A DNA stretch of 64,000 bases, taken from Enterococcus sp. HY326. GTDB lineage: Bacteria; Bacillota; Bacilli; Lactobacillales; Enterococcaceae. Below, piece after piece: positions 28,167 to 36,898 of the stretch. Both the position numbers and the translations under genes were made by a program. The DNA lies in NCBI RefSeq assembly GCF_026157065.1, contig NZ_JANLGQ010000005.1:62001-126000 (forward strand), read 5' to 3'. Under the pieces are notes generated by a model that worked only from the letters and a program-made list of their open reading frames with translations, did no database searches and was not told the DNA's origin. Every line of letters begins with the position of its first letter. Positions within the stretch are counted from its first letter, which is position 1.

Positions 28167-29387
28167 TTATTCCAGCCCCGCCAACCGCACAATCTCAATC
28201 AGCGTGTCCCGAGCTTTTTCCATGGCCTCCAAAGTGATAAATTCATATTGTCCGTGGAAGTTTTCGCCACCGGTAAAAATATTCGGCGTAGGGATGCCCT
28301 TCATGGAAATTTTTGAGCCATCTGTGCCGCCACGAAAAGGGGTAATTTTTGGTTCGATGCCGAGATTTTTCATAGCGGCAATCGGTAGCTCTTTTGAAAG
28401 CGGCGCTTGGTCGATGACTTGGCGCATATTGTAATATTGGTCAAACATATGGTACGTAATTCGTGGGCGTTCAAAGCGCTGATTGATTGCAGCGATAATT
28501 GTTTCAATCCGTATTTTTCGTTCGTTAAATTTGTCCATATCGTGGTCTCTGATGATATAGCTCAACTTGGCTTCGCTGATGGTGCCTGATAACTCGTGGA
28601 GCAAATAGAATCCTTCGTAACCACGAGTTTCCTCTGGCACCTCATCGGCTGGCAAAGCATTGTCAATTTCTTTGGCCAATTTTAAAGCATTGACCATCAT
28701 GTGATAGGCCGTGCCGGGATGGACGCTTGTCCCGGCTATAGTAATTTCAATTTTGGCAGCATTAAATGTTTCGTATTCAAAATGCCCTACTCGGCCGCTA
28801 TCAATCGTGTAAGCGAAGGCCACCGGAAAATCTTCAGCAATAAAACGATCCGCCCCACGACCGATTTCTTCATCGGGACCAAAGGCCACCCAGATGTCGC
28901 CTCTTTCAATTTCCGGATGGGCCAGATAATAGCGGAGCAAAGCTAAAATTTCTGCGATGCCAGCTTTATCATCGGCGCCTAATAAGGTCAAGCCGTTGGT
29001 GGTAATCAGGGTTTCTCCAACATAATCTTTTAAATTGGGAAATTCAGCGACCTCCATCACCAGCTGCTCTTTAGCATTTAACAAAACATCTTGGCCGTCA
29101 TAATTTTTAAAAATCTGCGGCTGATTATTTTCAGCATTGTAATCGGCGGTGTCGACGTGGGCGATAAATCCGATAGCCAGTTTCTCGCTATTACCGGCAA
29201 GTTTGCCGATAACAAAACTGTTCGCTTCGTTGTAAGCAACATTTTCTAAACCCATTCCATTAAGGCACTCTTCTAACAATTTTGCTAAGACAATTTGACC
29301 ACTGGTTGTGGGAATGGTTGTTGAGCTTTCATCCGAACGGGTGTTGATTTTGACAAATTCGATAAAATCATTTAGTAACTCACTCAT
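28167..29387 (-). CDS. pepT: Peptidase T (tripeptidase)
   Basis: 406 residues, M20B metallopeptidase. Zinc ligands in IGFIAHVDTAD (His and first Asp) and TLLGADDKAGIAEI (bridging Asp); the catalytic base region is FGPDEEIGRGAD, and the last ligand His is in the GGENFHGQYEF stretch. Removes the N-terminal residue from tripeptides in the cytoplasm. Starts 9 bp after the stop of a peptide-binding lipoprotein gene, so uptake and hydrolysis of peptides are expressed together from a T-box-controlled promoter. Confidence 0.96.
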   Translation of the reverse strand: MSELLNDFIEFVKINTRSDESSTTIPTTSGQIVLAKLLEECLNGMGLENVAYNEANSFVIGKLAGNSEKLAIGFIAHVDTADYNAENNQPQIFKNYDGQDVLLNAKEQLVMEVAEFPNLKDYVGETLITTNGLTLLGADDKAGIAEILALLRYYLAHPEIERGDIWVAFGPDEEIGRGADRFIAEDFPVAFAYTIDSGRVGHFEYETFNAAKIEITIAGTSVHPGTAYHMMVNALKLAKEIDNALPADEVPEETRGYEGFYLLHELSGTISEAKLSYIIRDHDMDKFNERKIRIETIIAAINQRFERPRITYHMFDQYYNMRQVIDQAPLSKELPIAAMKNLGIEPKITPFRGGTDGSKISMKGIPTPNIFTGGENFHGQYEFITLEAMEKARDTLIEIVRLAGLE

Positions 29388-29396
29388 AATTCCACC

Positions 29397-31061
29397 TTAC
29401 TCCGTTAAATAAGCTTCACGGAAATTGTAGTAGTCGCCATAGCTGTGATAAATCACATTTTGCAAATTAGGATTAACTAAATAATTGGCAGCACTTTGGT
29501 ACAATGGCACCTGTGCAGCATCTTCAGCTAATAAAATTTCCTCAGCTGCCTGATAGTCGGTAAACATGGCATCAATGTCATTGGCATCAGTCGTGTTGGC
29601 TTGCTCGACTAAGGCTGAATACTCCTCATTCTCATAGCCGCCATAATTATAAGATGAGCCGCTGCGGTATAAGTTGAAATAAGAATTCAAATCGTTACTG
29701 CCGGCAATCCAGCCAGATAAAGACATTTCATAATTGCCATCTCTGCGGGACTGGTTTAAATTATTTGAAGGCTGCTGGTCAATTGTCACTGTTAATCCTT
29801 CTAAGTTGTCCTGCAATTGCGCTTGAATATATTCCGCAATTCGTTTGCCGTTATCAGAATCATTAGCTAACAGTGATAGGGAAATGCTGTCGCCTAGTTC
29901 ACTGGTGGCCTGCTCCCACTCTTCAGCCGCTGCATCAAGATCATACACATTGTACTCACCGCTGTAAGCGCGGAAATCTTCGCCAGTATTTTCATTGGTG
30001 TATAAATTGGCTGGAATCAAACCATTTAAAACAGTAGACCCATCGGCCAAGACATTGTTGACTAAGCCTTCTTTATCAATCGCCAGGGCAATCGCTTTAC
30101 GCAAATGGGCATTGGCTAAAGCATCATTGGTGGTTTTATTAAAATCTAGGAAATAATTTGAAATTTCCTGTTGGTTGACCAGGGCTTCGCTGTCTTGGAA
30201 TTGTTGAACGAATTGACCGCTGATGCGGGTTAAATCCAACTCGCCGGTATCAAACATATTGATGCCGGTATTTTCTTCAACAATCGTTGAGCCTTCGACT
30301 GTTGCCAGTTGGACTACATCCGCATCATAATACTCTGGATTTTTTGTCAACGTCCATGTATTAGAAACTTGACTCCAGTTTTCTAAAATAAACGGTCCGC
30401 TGTAAATCATATTCTCACTAGAAGAAGCATAATCGTCCCCTAAAGCTTCCACATACTCTTCGTTTTGCGGGGCTAACCAAGCAATCGAAATCACTGAAAG
30501 AAATGACGACTGGGGATTGGCTAGTGTCACTTCAAACGTTTGGTCATCTGGCGCAGCTAAGCCGATTGAATCGACATCAGCATTTCCTTGTCTCGCATCC
30601 GCACTGTTCACCACACTGTCTAACCAATAAGCATTTGGTGCAGCTGTTTCCGGTGTGACTAATTTTTTCCACGCATACATAAAATCATTGGATGTAATCG
30701 GCGTCCCATCGCTCCAATGAATATCATCCCGCAGATGGAAGGTGTAAACTAAACCATCATCGCTAATATCAACAGATTCTGCCAAACCAGGCACTGGCGT
30801 ACTGGTTTCATCCAAGCGATACAAGCCTTCAAAAATTTGTTGGGCGACGGTGAAGGTCACTTTATCAGTTGTCTGAGTGGTGTCCAACGTTGACAATTGG
30901 GCCGGCAAGCTGACATCAATAGCTTGTTCTGTAGCCATTTGTGTGCTGGACGATGATGCTGCCTGCGAAGAATCATTCGTTGCGTTACTGTCGCTAGAAC
31001 AACCCGCTAAAAGCAGCGCTGTTAAGCCAATTATTCCCGTTACTTTAAAAAACTTATTCAT
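29397..31061 (-). CDS. Oligopeptide-binding lipoprotein (SBP family 5)
   Basis: 554 residues. Lipoprotein signal peptide with lipobox LLLAGCSS (Cys ~21), a Ser/Asn/Ala-rich linker, then the OppA-type solute-binding fold (YTFHLRDDIHWSDGTPITSNDFMYAWKKL is the family signature region). It captures extracellular peptides for an Opp/Dpp ABC transporter whose membrane and ATPase subunits are not in this window. First gene of an operon with pepT; preceded by RBS AGGGGGA and a T-box leader, so it responds to shortage of one amino acid. Confidence 0.93.
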   Translation of the reverse strand: MNKFFKVTGIIGLTALLLAGCSSDSNATNDSSQAASSSSTQMATEQAIDVSLPAQLSTLDTTQTTDKVTFTVAQQIFEGLYRLDETSTPVPGLAESVDISDDGLVYTFHLRDDIHWSDGTPITSNDFMYAWKKLVTPETAAPNAYWLDSVVNSADARQGNADVDSIGLAAPDDQTFEVTLANPQSSFLSVISIAWLAPQNEEYVEALGDDYASSSENMIYSGPFILENWSQVSNTWTLTKNPEYYDADVVQLATVEGSTIVEENTGINMFDTGELDLTRISGQFVQQFQDSEALVNQQEISNYFLDFNKTTNDALANAHLRKAIALAIDKEGLVNNVLADGSTVLNGLIPANLYTNENTGEDFRAYSGEYNVYDLDAAAEEWEQATSELGDSISLSLLANDSDNGKRIAEYIQAQLQDNLEGLTVTIDQQPSNNLNQSRRDGNYEMSLSGWIAGSNDLNSYFNLYRSGSSYNYGGYENEEYSALVEQANTTDANDIDAMFTDYQAAEEILLAEDAAQVPLYQSAANYLVNPNLQNVIYHSYGDYYNFREAYLTE

Positions 31062-31091
31062 TCTTTTTCCCCCTGATTGCTGTAATAAAAA

Positions 31092-31345
31092 TAAAAAATC
31101 CCTTCGCTCGTTTTGAGTAGCGAAAGGACGTATTAACGAAACGTGGTACCACCTTAATTCAAAAGCTTAAAAGCTTTCCTCACCAAATGAAATTGGTTTT
31201 TGATAACGGAAATTTTCCGAAACTGTCTGAGACAATTTTCTTCCAAGCCCATCCTTCATCCTTTCCGTAGGGCTGACTTTCACCCTCACCAGACCTCGCT
31301 ATACTACTTCCCAGATTACTTCTGCTCTTCAATAGAATTTTATTA
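31092..31345 (-). ncRNA. T-box leader of the peptide-binding protein/pepT operon
   Basis: The minus strand carries the T-box hallmark AAGGTGGTACCACG (31141-31155 region), which binds the uncharged tRNA acceptor end. It is followed by a terminator hairpin CCTTTCGCT/AGCGAAGG and TTTTTT (31092-31128). Upstream is a long structured Stem I region containing GGGTGAAAGTCAGCCC. T-boxes sense a specific uncharged tRNA and then allow read-through. I could not assign the specifier codon with confidence. Confidence 0.9.
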
Positions 31346-31355
31346 ATTTTTAATG

Positions 31356-31384
31356 AGTGTACTTTAATAATTATCCCTTGTCAA
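31356..31384 (-). promoter_or_regulatory. Promoter of the T-box/peptide operon
   Basis: Minus strand: -35 TTGACA (31379-31384), a 17-bp spacer, -10 TACACT (31356-31361), just upstream of the T-box leader. Confidence 0.7.
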
Positions 31385-31396
31385 TGAAATTATTTT

Positions 31397-31411
31397 AATT
31401 TTCAGAAATTA
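31397..31411. promoter_or_regulatory. CodY-box candidate upstream of the T-box promoter
   Basis: AATTTTCAGAAATTA matches the CodY consensus AATTTTCWGAAAATT at 13 of 15 positions and lies 12 bp upstream of the -35. CodY represses peptide and amino acid uptake when branched-chain amino acids and GTP are high. The gap from here to 31740 holds only a small AGCAATTT/AAATTGCT hairpin near 31566-31591. Confidence 0.45.
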
Positions 31412-31754
31412 ATTTTTTTGAGAGAAGAGGGAGCCTGATTAAAAAAGTTCAGATAATTTTGATAGCTTTGAAGGTGTTTGTTGTGCGTGGATAGGGAAAT
31501 AGCTTGAAAAATTTTGACCTCTAGAAAATAAAAACTAGGCTCGTCGCTAAAAATTTTAAACAGGACAAGCAATTTATTCTGCGGAAATTGCTAGTGCATA
31601 TTCTTTGCGCCAGCAACATCATTTCCCACTATCGCCAAAATCCAATTTTAAACTTTGCATAGTTGCTTTTAGCTAGCGCTTTAGTCTGCTATGCTTGTTA
31701 TGATACAATCATAGACATCCGAGCTATGAACTATAGAGAAGAAGGAAACAACGC

Positions 31755-31940
31755 ATGAATAAAAAAAATTGGTTAAACATTATCACCTTGATTGTCTGCT
31801 TAATTTATCTGGCAAATATCTTTTTAGGCTTTATTAGCGATCCAAGATTGCGGATGGCATTATTGGTGGTCGCTTTATTATTATTTCTATTAAGACGTCG
31901 AGATTTTGCGGAATTATTTCAAAACTTGAAAAAAAAATAG
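31755..31940 (+). CDS. Small two-helix membrane protein, 61 residues
   Basis: A lysine-rich start (MNKKNW) is followed by two predicted membrane helices (~8-27 and ~33-46) separated by a short GFISDPRLR loop, and a basic tail (RRRDFAELFQNLKKK). I do not recognise the family. Coding is supported by the RBS GAAGGA at good distance from the ATG and by a strong terminator right after the stop. Function unknown. Confidence 0.6.
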   Translation: MNKKNWLNIITLIVCLIYLANIFLGFISDPRLRMALLVVALLLFLLRRRDFAELFQNLKKK

Positions 31941-31945
31941 CAAAA

Positions 31946-32034
31946 AAATCCCTGAGAATCTAGCGGCATGTAACGACACCAAAAATAGTTTTTGATGTCG
32001 TTACAGCAAACAACGCTGTGGTTCTCAGGGATTA
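31946..32034. terminator. Nested bidirectional terminator
   Basis: Outer arms AATCCCTGAGAA and TTCTCAGGGATT, inner arms TGTAACGACA and TGTCGTTACA. Serves the small membrane gene and the convergent ABC exporter operon. Confidence 0.88.
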
Positions 32035-32040
32035 CTTTAT

Positions 32041-33924
32041 TTAATCTAGCTCAACCTTACCGGTGTAAAGTTGATAATACATACCTTTTTCAGCTAATAG
32101 GGAGTCGTGGTCGCCCCGTTCAATAATGCGGCCGTGATCCATCACCATAATAACGCTGGAATTTTGAATCGTTGACAAGCGGTGGGCGATAACAAAAACG
32201 GTCCGCCCCTCCATTAATTTATCCATCCCCTCTTGAACAATGCGTTCAGTCCGGGTATCAATACTAGAGGTCGCTTCATCTAAAATCATCACCGGCGGAT
32301 CAGCAATCGCCGCCCGGGCAATCGCCAATAATTGCCGCTGTCCTTGCGACAGTCCTTCACCGTCACCAGTAATCACCGTTTCATAGCCGTTCGGCAGATG
32401 TCGGATGAACCAATCGGCATTAGCTAATTTCGCCGCCTCCACCACCTCATCATCGGTGGCATTTAATTTTCCATAGCGAATATTTTCATGGATAGTTCCC
32501 GTAAATAAATGCGTGTCCTGCAACACAATTCCTAGAGAACGCCGCAGGGAATGCTTTTTAATTTTTTGAATATTGATGCCATCGTAACGAATTTTACCGT
32601 CTTGAATGTCGTAAAAACGATTGATTAAGTTAGTAATCGTCGTTTTTCCGGCACCAGTTGCGCCGACAAAGGCGACTTTTTGACCAGGCTCGGCGTAGAG
32701 ATTGATATCGTGGAGCACCATTTTATTCGGCTCATAACCAAAGTCAACATCTTCAAAGACAACGTCGCCGGTTAATTTAGTGTAGGTCACATGGCCGTCA
32801 TCGTGGGGATGTTTCCAAGCCCAGATGCCTGTCCGGTCGACGGACTCGCTTAAAACGCCATTGGTTTCAGTGGCGTTGACTAAAGTCACATAACCATCAT
32901 CAGATTCCGGTTCTTCATCTAATAATTCGAAAATCCGTTCCGCACCGGCTAAAGCCATGATAACAAAATTAATTTGTTGCGAAATTTGTGAGATTGGGCC
33001 GTTCAGTGAGCGGCTCAACTGTAAGAATGAAGCAATCATCCCGACTGATAAGATAGAAACACCATAAACTGATAACAAGCCACCAATAATCGCAACCAAA
33101 ACATATTGAATGTTCAATAGGTTCATCATAATTGGCATCAGCTGATTGGCATTGGCATTAGCTTTGGTCGCACTACTTTGCAGCTCATCATTCAAGACAT
33201 CAAAATCATCGATTACTTTTTCTTCATGATTAAAAATTTTCACGACCTTTTGACCGTGCATCATTTCTTCAATGTAGCCATTAACCTGACCTAAGTCCCG
33301 CTGTTGCGCCCCGAAATATTTACCGCTGCGATTTGCGACAAAGCGAATCACAAAAAACATCAGGCTAACAGAAAAGATAACGAAAATAGTAAGCGGAATA
33401 CTCAGGCTGAGCATCGCAATAAAGACCGCCACAAAGGTAACCATCGCTAAAAGCAGGCTGGGAATACTTTGGGAAATCATTTGGCGTAAGGTATCGGTAT
33501 CATTCGTAAAATGACTCATGATATTACCGTCAGAATTAGTATCAAAATAGCGAATTGGCAAACTTTCCAGATGCTCAAACATCTGGTCGCGGATTTTTTT
33601 CTGAGTGCCTTCACTGATGGTCACCATCATCAGGTTATAAATCAACCCGGCGACAATCCCCACCACGTAAATTCCCGCCATCATCATAACAGCCTTCAGC
33701 AAGCCGCTGAAATCAGGATTGCTGCTGCCAATCATTGGCGTGATGTATTGGTCAATGACCGTTTGCAAAAACAAGGAACCCCGCACGTTAGCAAAGGCGC
33801 TGAGCAAAATTAAAATTAAGACGAAAAGCAAACGAAAACGATAAAGACGAAACATGGTTAACAGTAAACGACCCAAAGTTTTTCCAGGATTGTGGCCGGT
33901 TGGACGTTGATTTTTATTCTTCAT
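32041..33924 (-). CDS. ABC multidrug exporter half-transporter, catalytically canonical subunit
   Basis: 627 residues from the ATG at 33924, overlapping the partner gene by 11 bp; the longer open frame lies inside that gene. Six membrane helices, then an ATPase domain with Walker A GATGAGKTT, a non-standard signature LSQGQ, and Walker B MILDEATS with the catalytic Glu. An insert of ~50 residues between the membrane and ATPase domains is typical of LmrD-like subunits. With the preceding gene it forms a heterodimeric exporter of the LmrCD/EfrCD type, pumping hydrophobic drugs or lipids. No regulator is adjacent. Confidence 0.9.
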   Translation of the reverse strand: MKNKNQRPTGHNPGKTLGRLLLTMFRLYRFRLLFVLILILLSAFANVRGSLFLQTVIDQYITPMIGSSNPDFSGLLKAVMMMAGIYVVGIVAGLIYNLMMVTISEGTQKKIRDQMFEHLESLPIRYFDTNSDGNIMSHFTNDTDTLRQMISQSIPSLLLAMVTFVAVFIAMLSLSIPLTIFVIFSVSLMFFVIRFVANRSGKYFGAQQRDLGQVNGYIEEMMHGQKVVKIFNHEEKVIDDFDVLNDELQSSATKANANANQLMPIMMNLLNIQYVLVAIIGGLLSVYGVSILSVGMIASFLQLSRSLNGPISQISQQINFVIMALAGAERIFELLDEEPESDDGYVTLVNATETNGVLSESVDRTGIWAWKHPHDDGHVTYTKLTGDVVFEDVDFGYEPNKMVLHDINLYAEPGQKVAFVGATGAGKTTITNLINRFYDIQDGKIRYDGINIQKIKKHSLRRSLGIVLQDTHLFTGTIHENIRYGKLNATDDEVVEAAKLANADWFIRHLPNGYETVITGDGEGLSQGQRQLLAIARAAIADPPVMILDEATSSIDTRTERIVQEGMDKLMEGRTVFVIAHRLSTIQNSSVIMVMDHGRIIERGDHDSLLAEKGMYYQLYTGKVELD

Positions 33925-35653
33925 TTTGACCAAATCCTTTCGTTTGAGATTCGTTGACTTCTTGATAAATTTGATTGCTTTGTAGCAATTCATCATGGGT
34001 GCCGATGCCGTTGATTTCACCATTTTCCATGACGATAATCCGGTCAGCATCTTGAATAGAAGAAATCCGTTGTCCAATAATAAACGTTGTCGTACCTGGA
34101 ATTTCTTTTTTCAAGCCTTCCCGAATGCTACGGTCGGTTTTAGTATCCACCGCACTGGTTGAATCATCCATGATTAAAATTTTTGGTTTTTTCAACAAGG
34201 CTCTGGCGATACACAGACGCTGACGCTGACCACCGGACACATTCGTTCCCCCTTGGGAAATCATCGTGTCGTATTTGTCAGGAAACTCATCAATAAAACT
34301 ATCGGCTTGAGCGATTTGACAGACGCGAATAATGTCTTCATCGGTTGCGTTAGGATTTCCCCAGCGCAGATTATCTTTGATGGTGCCGGAGAAGAGCACA
34401 TTATTTTGCAGCACCATACTCACCTCATCCCGCAACGTTTCCAAATCATAGTTGCGGACGTCAACACCGCCAACTTCAACTTCTCCCTCGGTGACATCAT
34501 ACAAACGGGGAATCAGCTGCACCAAAGTTGACTTAGCACTCCCAGTTCCTCCGATAATACCGATAAATTCACCGGACTTCACCGATAAGTTGGTCGGTTC
34601 TAACGCCAATTTATTTTTATCATCGGCATAGCTGAAGGCGACATTTTTAAAAATTACACTACCATCTGGAACAGTAGTAATCGGGTTGGCAATATTTTTT
34701 AAATCACTTTCTTCATTTAAAACTTCGACGACCCGACCGGCAGAAGTCCGGGCGGTAATCACCATCACAAACACCATTGACAGCATATTTAAGCTCATCA
34801 AAATTTGCATCGTGTAGGTGAACATACTAACTAATTCACCCGTAGTTAAAGAAGTTTGTTCAACAATTAAGCGGGCACCCAACCACGAAAGCAAAAGCAT
34901 ACAAGCGTATACACAAGTTTGCAGCACTGGCATATTGAAGGCGACAATTCGCTGCGCCTTCGAGAAGGTTTTGAAGATATCCGTCGACACTCGGCCGAAT
35001 TTTCCTTCTTCATAGTCCTCCCGCACATAAGATTTTACAACACGAATGCCCTGCAGATTTTCCTGCACAACATTGTTCAACCGGTCATAAATTTTGAAGA
35101 CCCGTTGAAAAACTGGGAAAGCGAAGTGGATAATAATCCCTAGACCAATTGCCAACACAGGCACCACGCCTAAGAAAATCATTGAGAGCTGGCTGTTAAT
35201 TGAAAAGGCCATAATCAATGAAAAGATTAACATCAAAGGACTGCGGACTAAAATGCGGATAATCATTTGATAGGCATTTTGGACGTTGGTGATGTCGGTA
35301 GTCAGACGTGTGACTAAACTTGAGCTGGAGAAGCGATCAATGTTTGAAAAAGAGAAGGTCTGAATGCGGGCGAACATGTTGCGGCGCAGGTTGCGGGCAA
35401 AGCCGGCTGAGGCCACTGCCGCATAGCGACCAGACATGGCGCCAAAGAATAATGACACAAGGGCACAGAGGAATAAAGCAATTCCCAAACGAATAATTTC
35501 TTGACTGTCTTGACCTTCAATTCCCCGGTCAATTAAGCGAGCCATTAACAATGGAATAATAATATCCAAAATGACTTCGCCGGTTACGAATAATGGCGTG
35601 ATGATGCTTTGCTTTTTATACTCGCCAATATTTTCCATGAGCTTTTTAATCAT
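33914..35653 (-). CDS. ABC multidrug exporter half-transporter, degenerate-site subunit
   Basis: 579 residues. Six membrane helices (~1-300) and an ATPase domain with Walker A GGTGSAKST (Ala instead of the usual second Gly), signature VSGGQ, and Walker B ILIMDDSTS, where Asp replaces the catalytic Glu. This is the expected asymmetry of heterodimeric exporters: one of the two ATP sites is non-hydrolytic. Overlaps the partner gene by 11 bp. RBS AGGAAAGG. Comparable to LmrC/EfrC; the substrate is not readable. Confidence 0.9.
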   Translation of the reverse strand: MIKKLMENIGEYKKQSIITPLFVTGEVILDIIIPLLMARLIDRGIEGQDSQEIIRLGIALFLCALVSLFFGAMSGRYAAVASAGFARNLRRNMFARIQTFSFSNIDRFSSSSLVTRLTTDITNVQNAYQMIIRILVRSPLMLIFSLIMAFSINSQLSMIFLGVVPVLAIGLGIIIHFAFPVFQRVFKIYDRLNNVVQENLQGIRVVKSYVREDYEEGKFGRVSTDIFKTFSKAQRIVAFNMPVLQTCVYACMLLLSWLGARLIVEQTSLTTGELVSMFTYTMQILMSLNMLSMVFVMVITARTSAGRVVEVLNEESDLKNIANPITTVPDGSVIFKNVAFSYADDKNKLALEPTNLSVKSGEFIGIIGGTGSAKSTLVQLIPRLYDVTEGEVEVGGVDVRNYDLETLRDEVSMVLQNNVLFSGTIKDNLRWGNPNATDEDIIRVCQIAQADSFIDEFPDKYDTMISQGGTNVSGGQRQRLCIARALLKKPKILIMDDSTSAVDTKTDRSIREGLKKEIPGTTTFIIGQRISSIQDADRIIVMENGEINGIGTHDELLQSNQIYQEVNESQTKGFGQNEE

Positions 35654-36032
35654 TAATTTTTTTCCTTTCCTAATATTGTCGTGGCATAACTCGCAAAAAT
35701 TGCTGATATTTTCTGAATAGTCAGTTATTTCTGCCAGTCATGGGAAGAGTTCTTTAAACATCTTAGCGGAATTTGAAAGAAAAATCTAACATTTCCCACT
35801 AGTTTTTCAAAAAAAGACTGCTGTGATACAAGGGAAGACAGATATAATTTCCTCCAATAATATTCAGCAAATGTTACTTAATTTTTGAGAAGTGCGGCAC
35901 AGCCTTACCAGACCGCAGAGGCACAGGTATTTTTTAGCTCGCCGACCGACTGAACCACAGTAACAAAACCAAGATGATTCAGATAGTATTACATCTGTAA
36001 AAAGAATTATATTCAGAATCAAAATCCCCTTT

Positions 36033-36317
36033 TTACAAAGGGTCAAAGGTAATCACCTTGTCATCAGCCACCGTCAAGGTTACCCGCATTGGCGGTTGAA
36101 CGCTTGGAAATAAATTAGGTGAGATTTCGTAATGGGTTTCTTGGTCACGGATTTGAAAAACAATTCGATATTTCCCTTGGGAGTCGCTGTATTTCTCAAT
36201 AATCAACCCGTTTAAAACTTGCCGTGGATGCTTTACATTGCGGATGGCTCGCCTGACAGCTCGAGCGACAAAAAATAAAAAAATAATTAGTACGACAATC
36301 AAAAAAAGATAATTCAT
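36033..36317 (-). CDS. Small membrane-anchored hypothetical protein, 94 residues
   Basis: From the ATG at 36317 (GGAGGTGAAG upstream; the longer frame lacks an RBS). One N-terminal membrane helix (~2-20, LFLIVVLIIFLFFVA), a basic stretch (RAVRRAIRNVKHPRQ), then a small soluble beta-rich domain ending in ITFDPL. I do not recognise the family; the layout resembles single-pass proteins with an OB-like tail. The 379-bp gap on its far side (35654-36032) shows nothing convincing. Confidence 0.65.
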   Translation of the reverse strand: MNYLFLIVVLIIFLFFVARAVRRAIRNVKHPRQVLNGLIIEKYSDSQGKYRIVFQIRDQETHYEISPNLFPSVQPPMRVTLTVADDKVITFDPL

Positions 36318-36526
36318 GCTTTCTTCACCTCCATCATATCCAGCACTACTGTGAAAAGAAAAAGACTGCCACACAAGTTTCAAAATAAAAGTCCCTCTAA
36401 TAAGTCTCACAAGCAGTTTCATTTAAAACCGCCTGCTTTGGCCTGCGCCAAACAACTTTTTTTTGGTCTTTTATTTTGATAATCCTTGTATCACAATCTC
36501 CTATGTACGAAACAAACTATGTATTC

Positions 36527-36886
36527 TTAACCGGATTTCGTTAACGCCTCGACACCGACACTCACCAACAAGGCTTGGTTAACATCCTCCATCGCCCGCC
36601 GATCCAAGCGGCAAACTTTTTCCCGCAGTCGGCTTTTATCAATCGTGCGGATTTGCTCCAGCAAAATAATCGAATTTTTTTCGATACCGCTGATTTTCGC
36701 ATCAATCTGTATATGGGTCGGCAGCTTGGGCTTGGCCAGCTTGGCGGTGATGGCCGCCACGATAATCGTCGGACTGAAATAATTACCTAAATTATTTTGA
36801 ATCACTAACACCGGGCGAATGCCGCCTTGCTCTGAACCCACCACAGGCGAGAGATCGGCATAAAAAATATCCCCTCTTTTAACCAT
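36527..36886 (-). CDS. mazF: MazF/PemK-type endoribonuclease toxin (no MazE beside it)
   Basis: 119 residues, full-length for the Gram-positive MazF/NdoA group: MVKRGDIFYADLSPVVGSEQGGIRPVL at the start (Arg and Gln in the catalytic cleft), then ITAKLAKPKLPTH and ILLEQIRTIDKSRL. Cuts single-stranded mRNA at short motifs. In Bacillus the antitoxin gene sits between alr and mazF; here the alr stop is only 12 bp upstream, so no antitoxin gene can fit. RBS GGGGGA. Also see findings. Confidence 0.93.
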   Translation of the reverse strand: MVKRGDIFYADLSPVVGSEQGGIRPVLVIQNNLGNYFSPTIIVAAITAKLAKPKLPTHIQIDAKISGIEKNSIILLEQIRTIDKSRLREKVCRLDRRAMEDVNQALLVSVGVEALTKSG

Positions 36887-36898
36887 TATTTTTCCCCC

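Noticed and set aside
35815-35912. Possible third copy of the long palindromic element
   Set aside because: Shares GCTGTGA and CAGCAAATG, but the arms pair over only 6 bp; too weak to call.
35864-36046. 60-codon open frame on the minus strand
   Set aside because: Overlaps the end of the 94-residue gene and has no RBS or recognisable domain.
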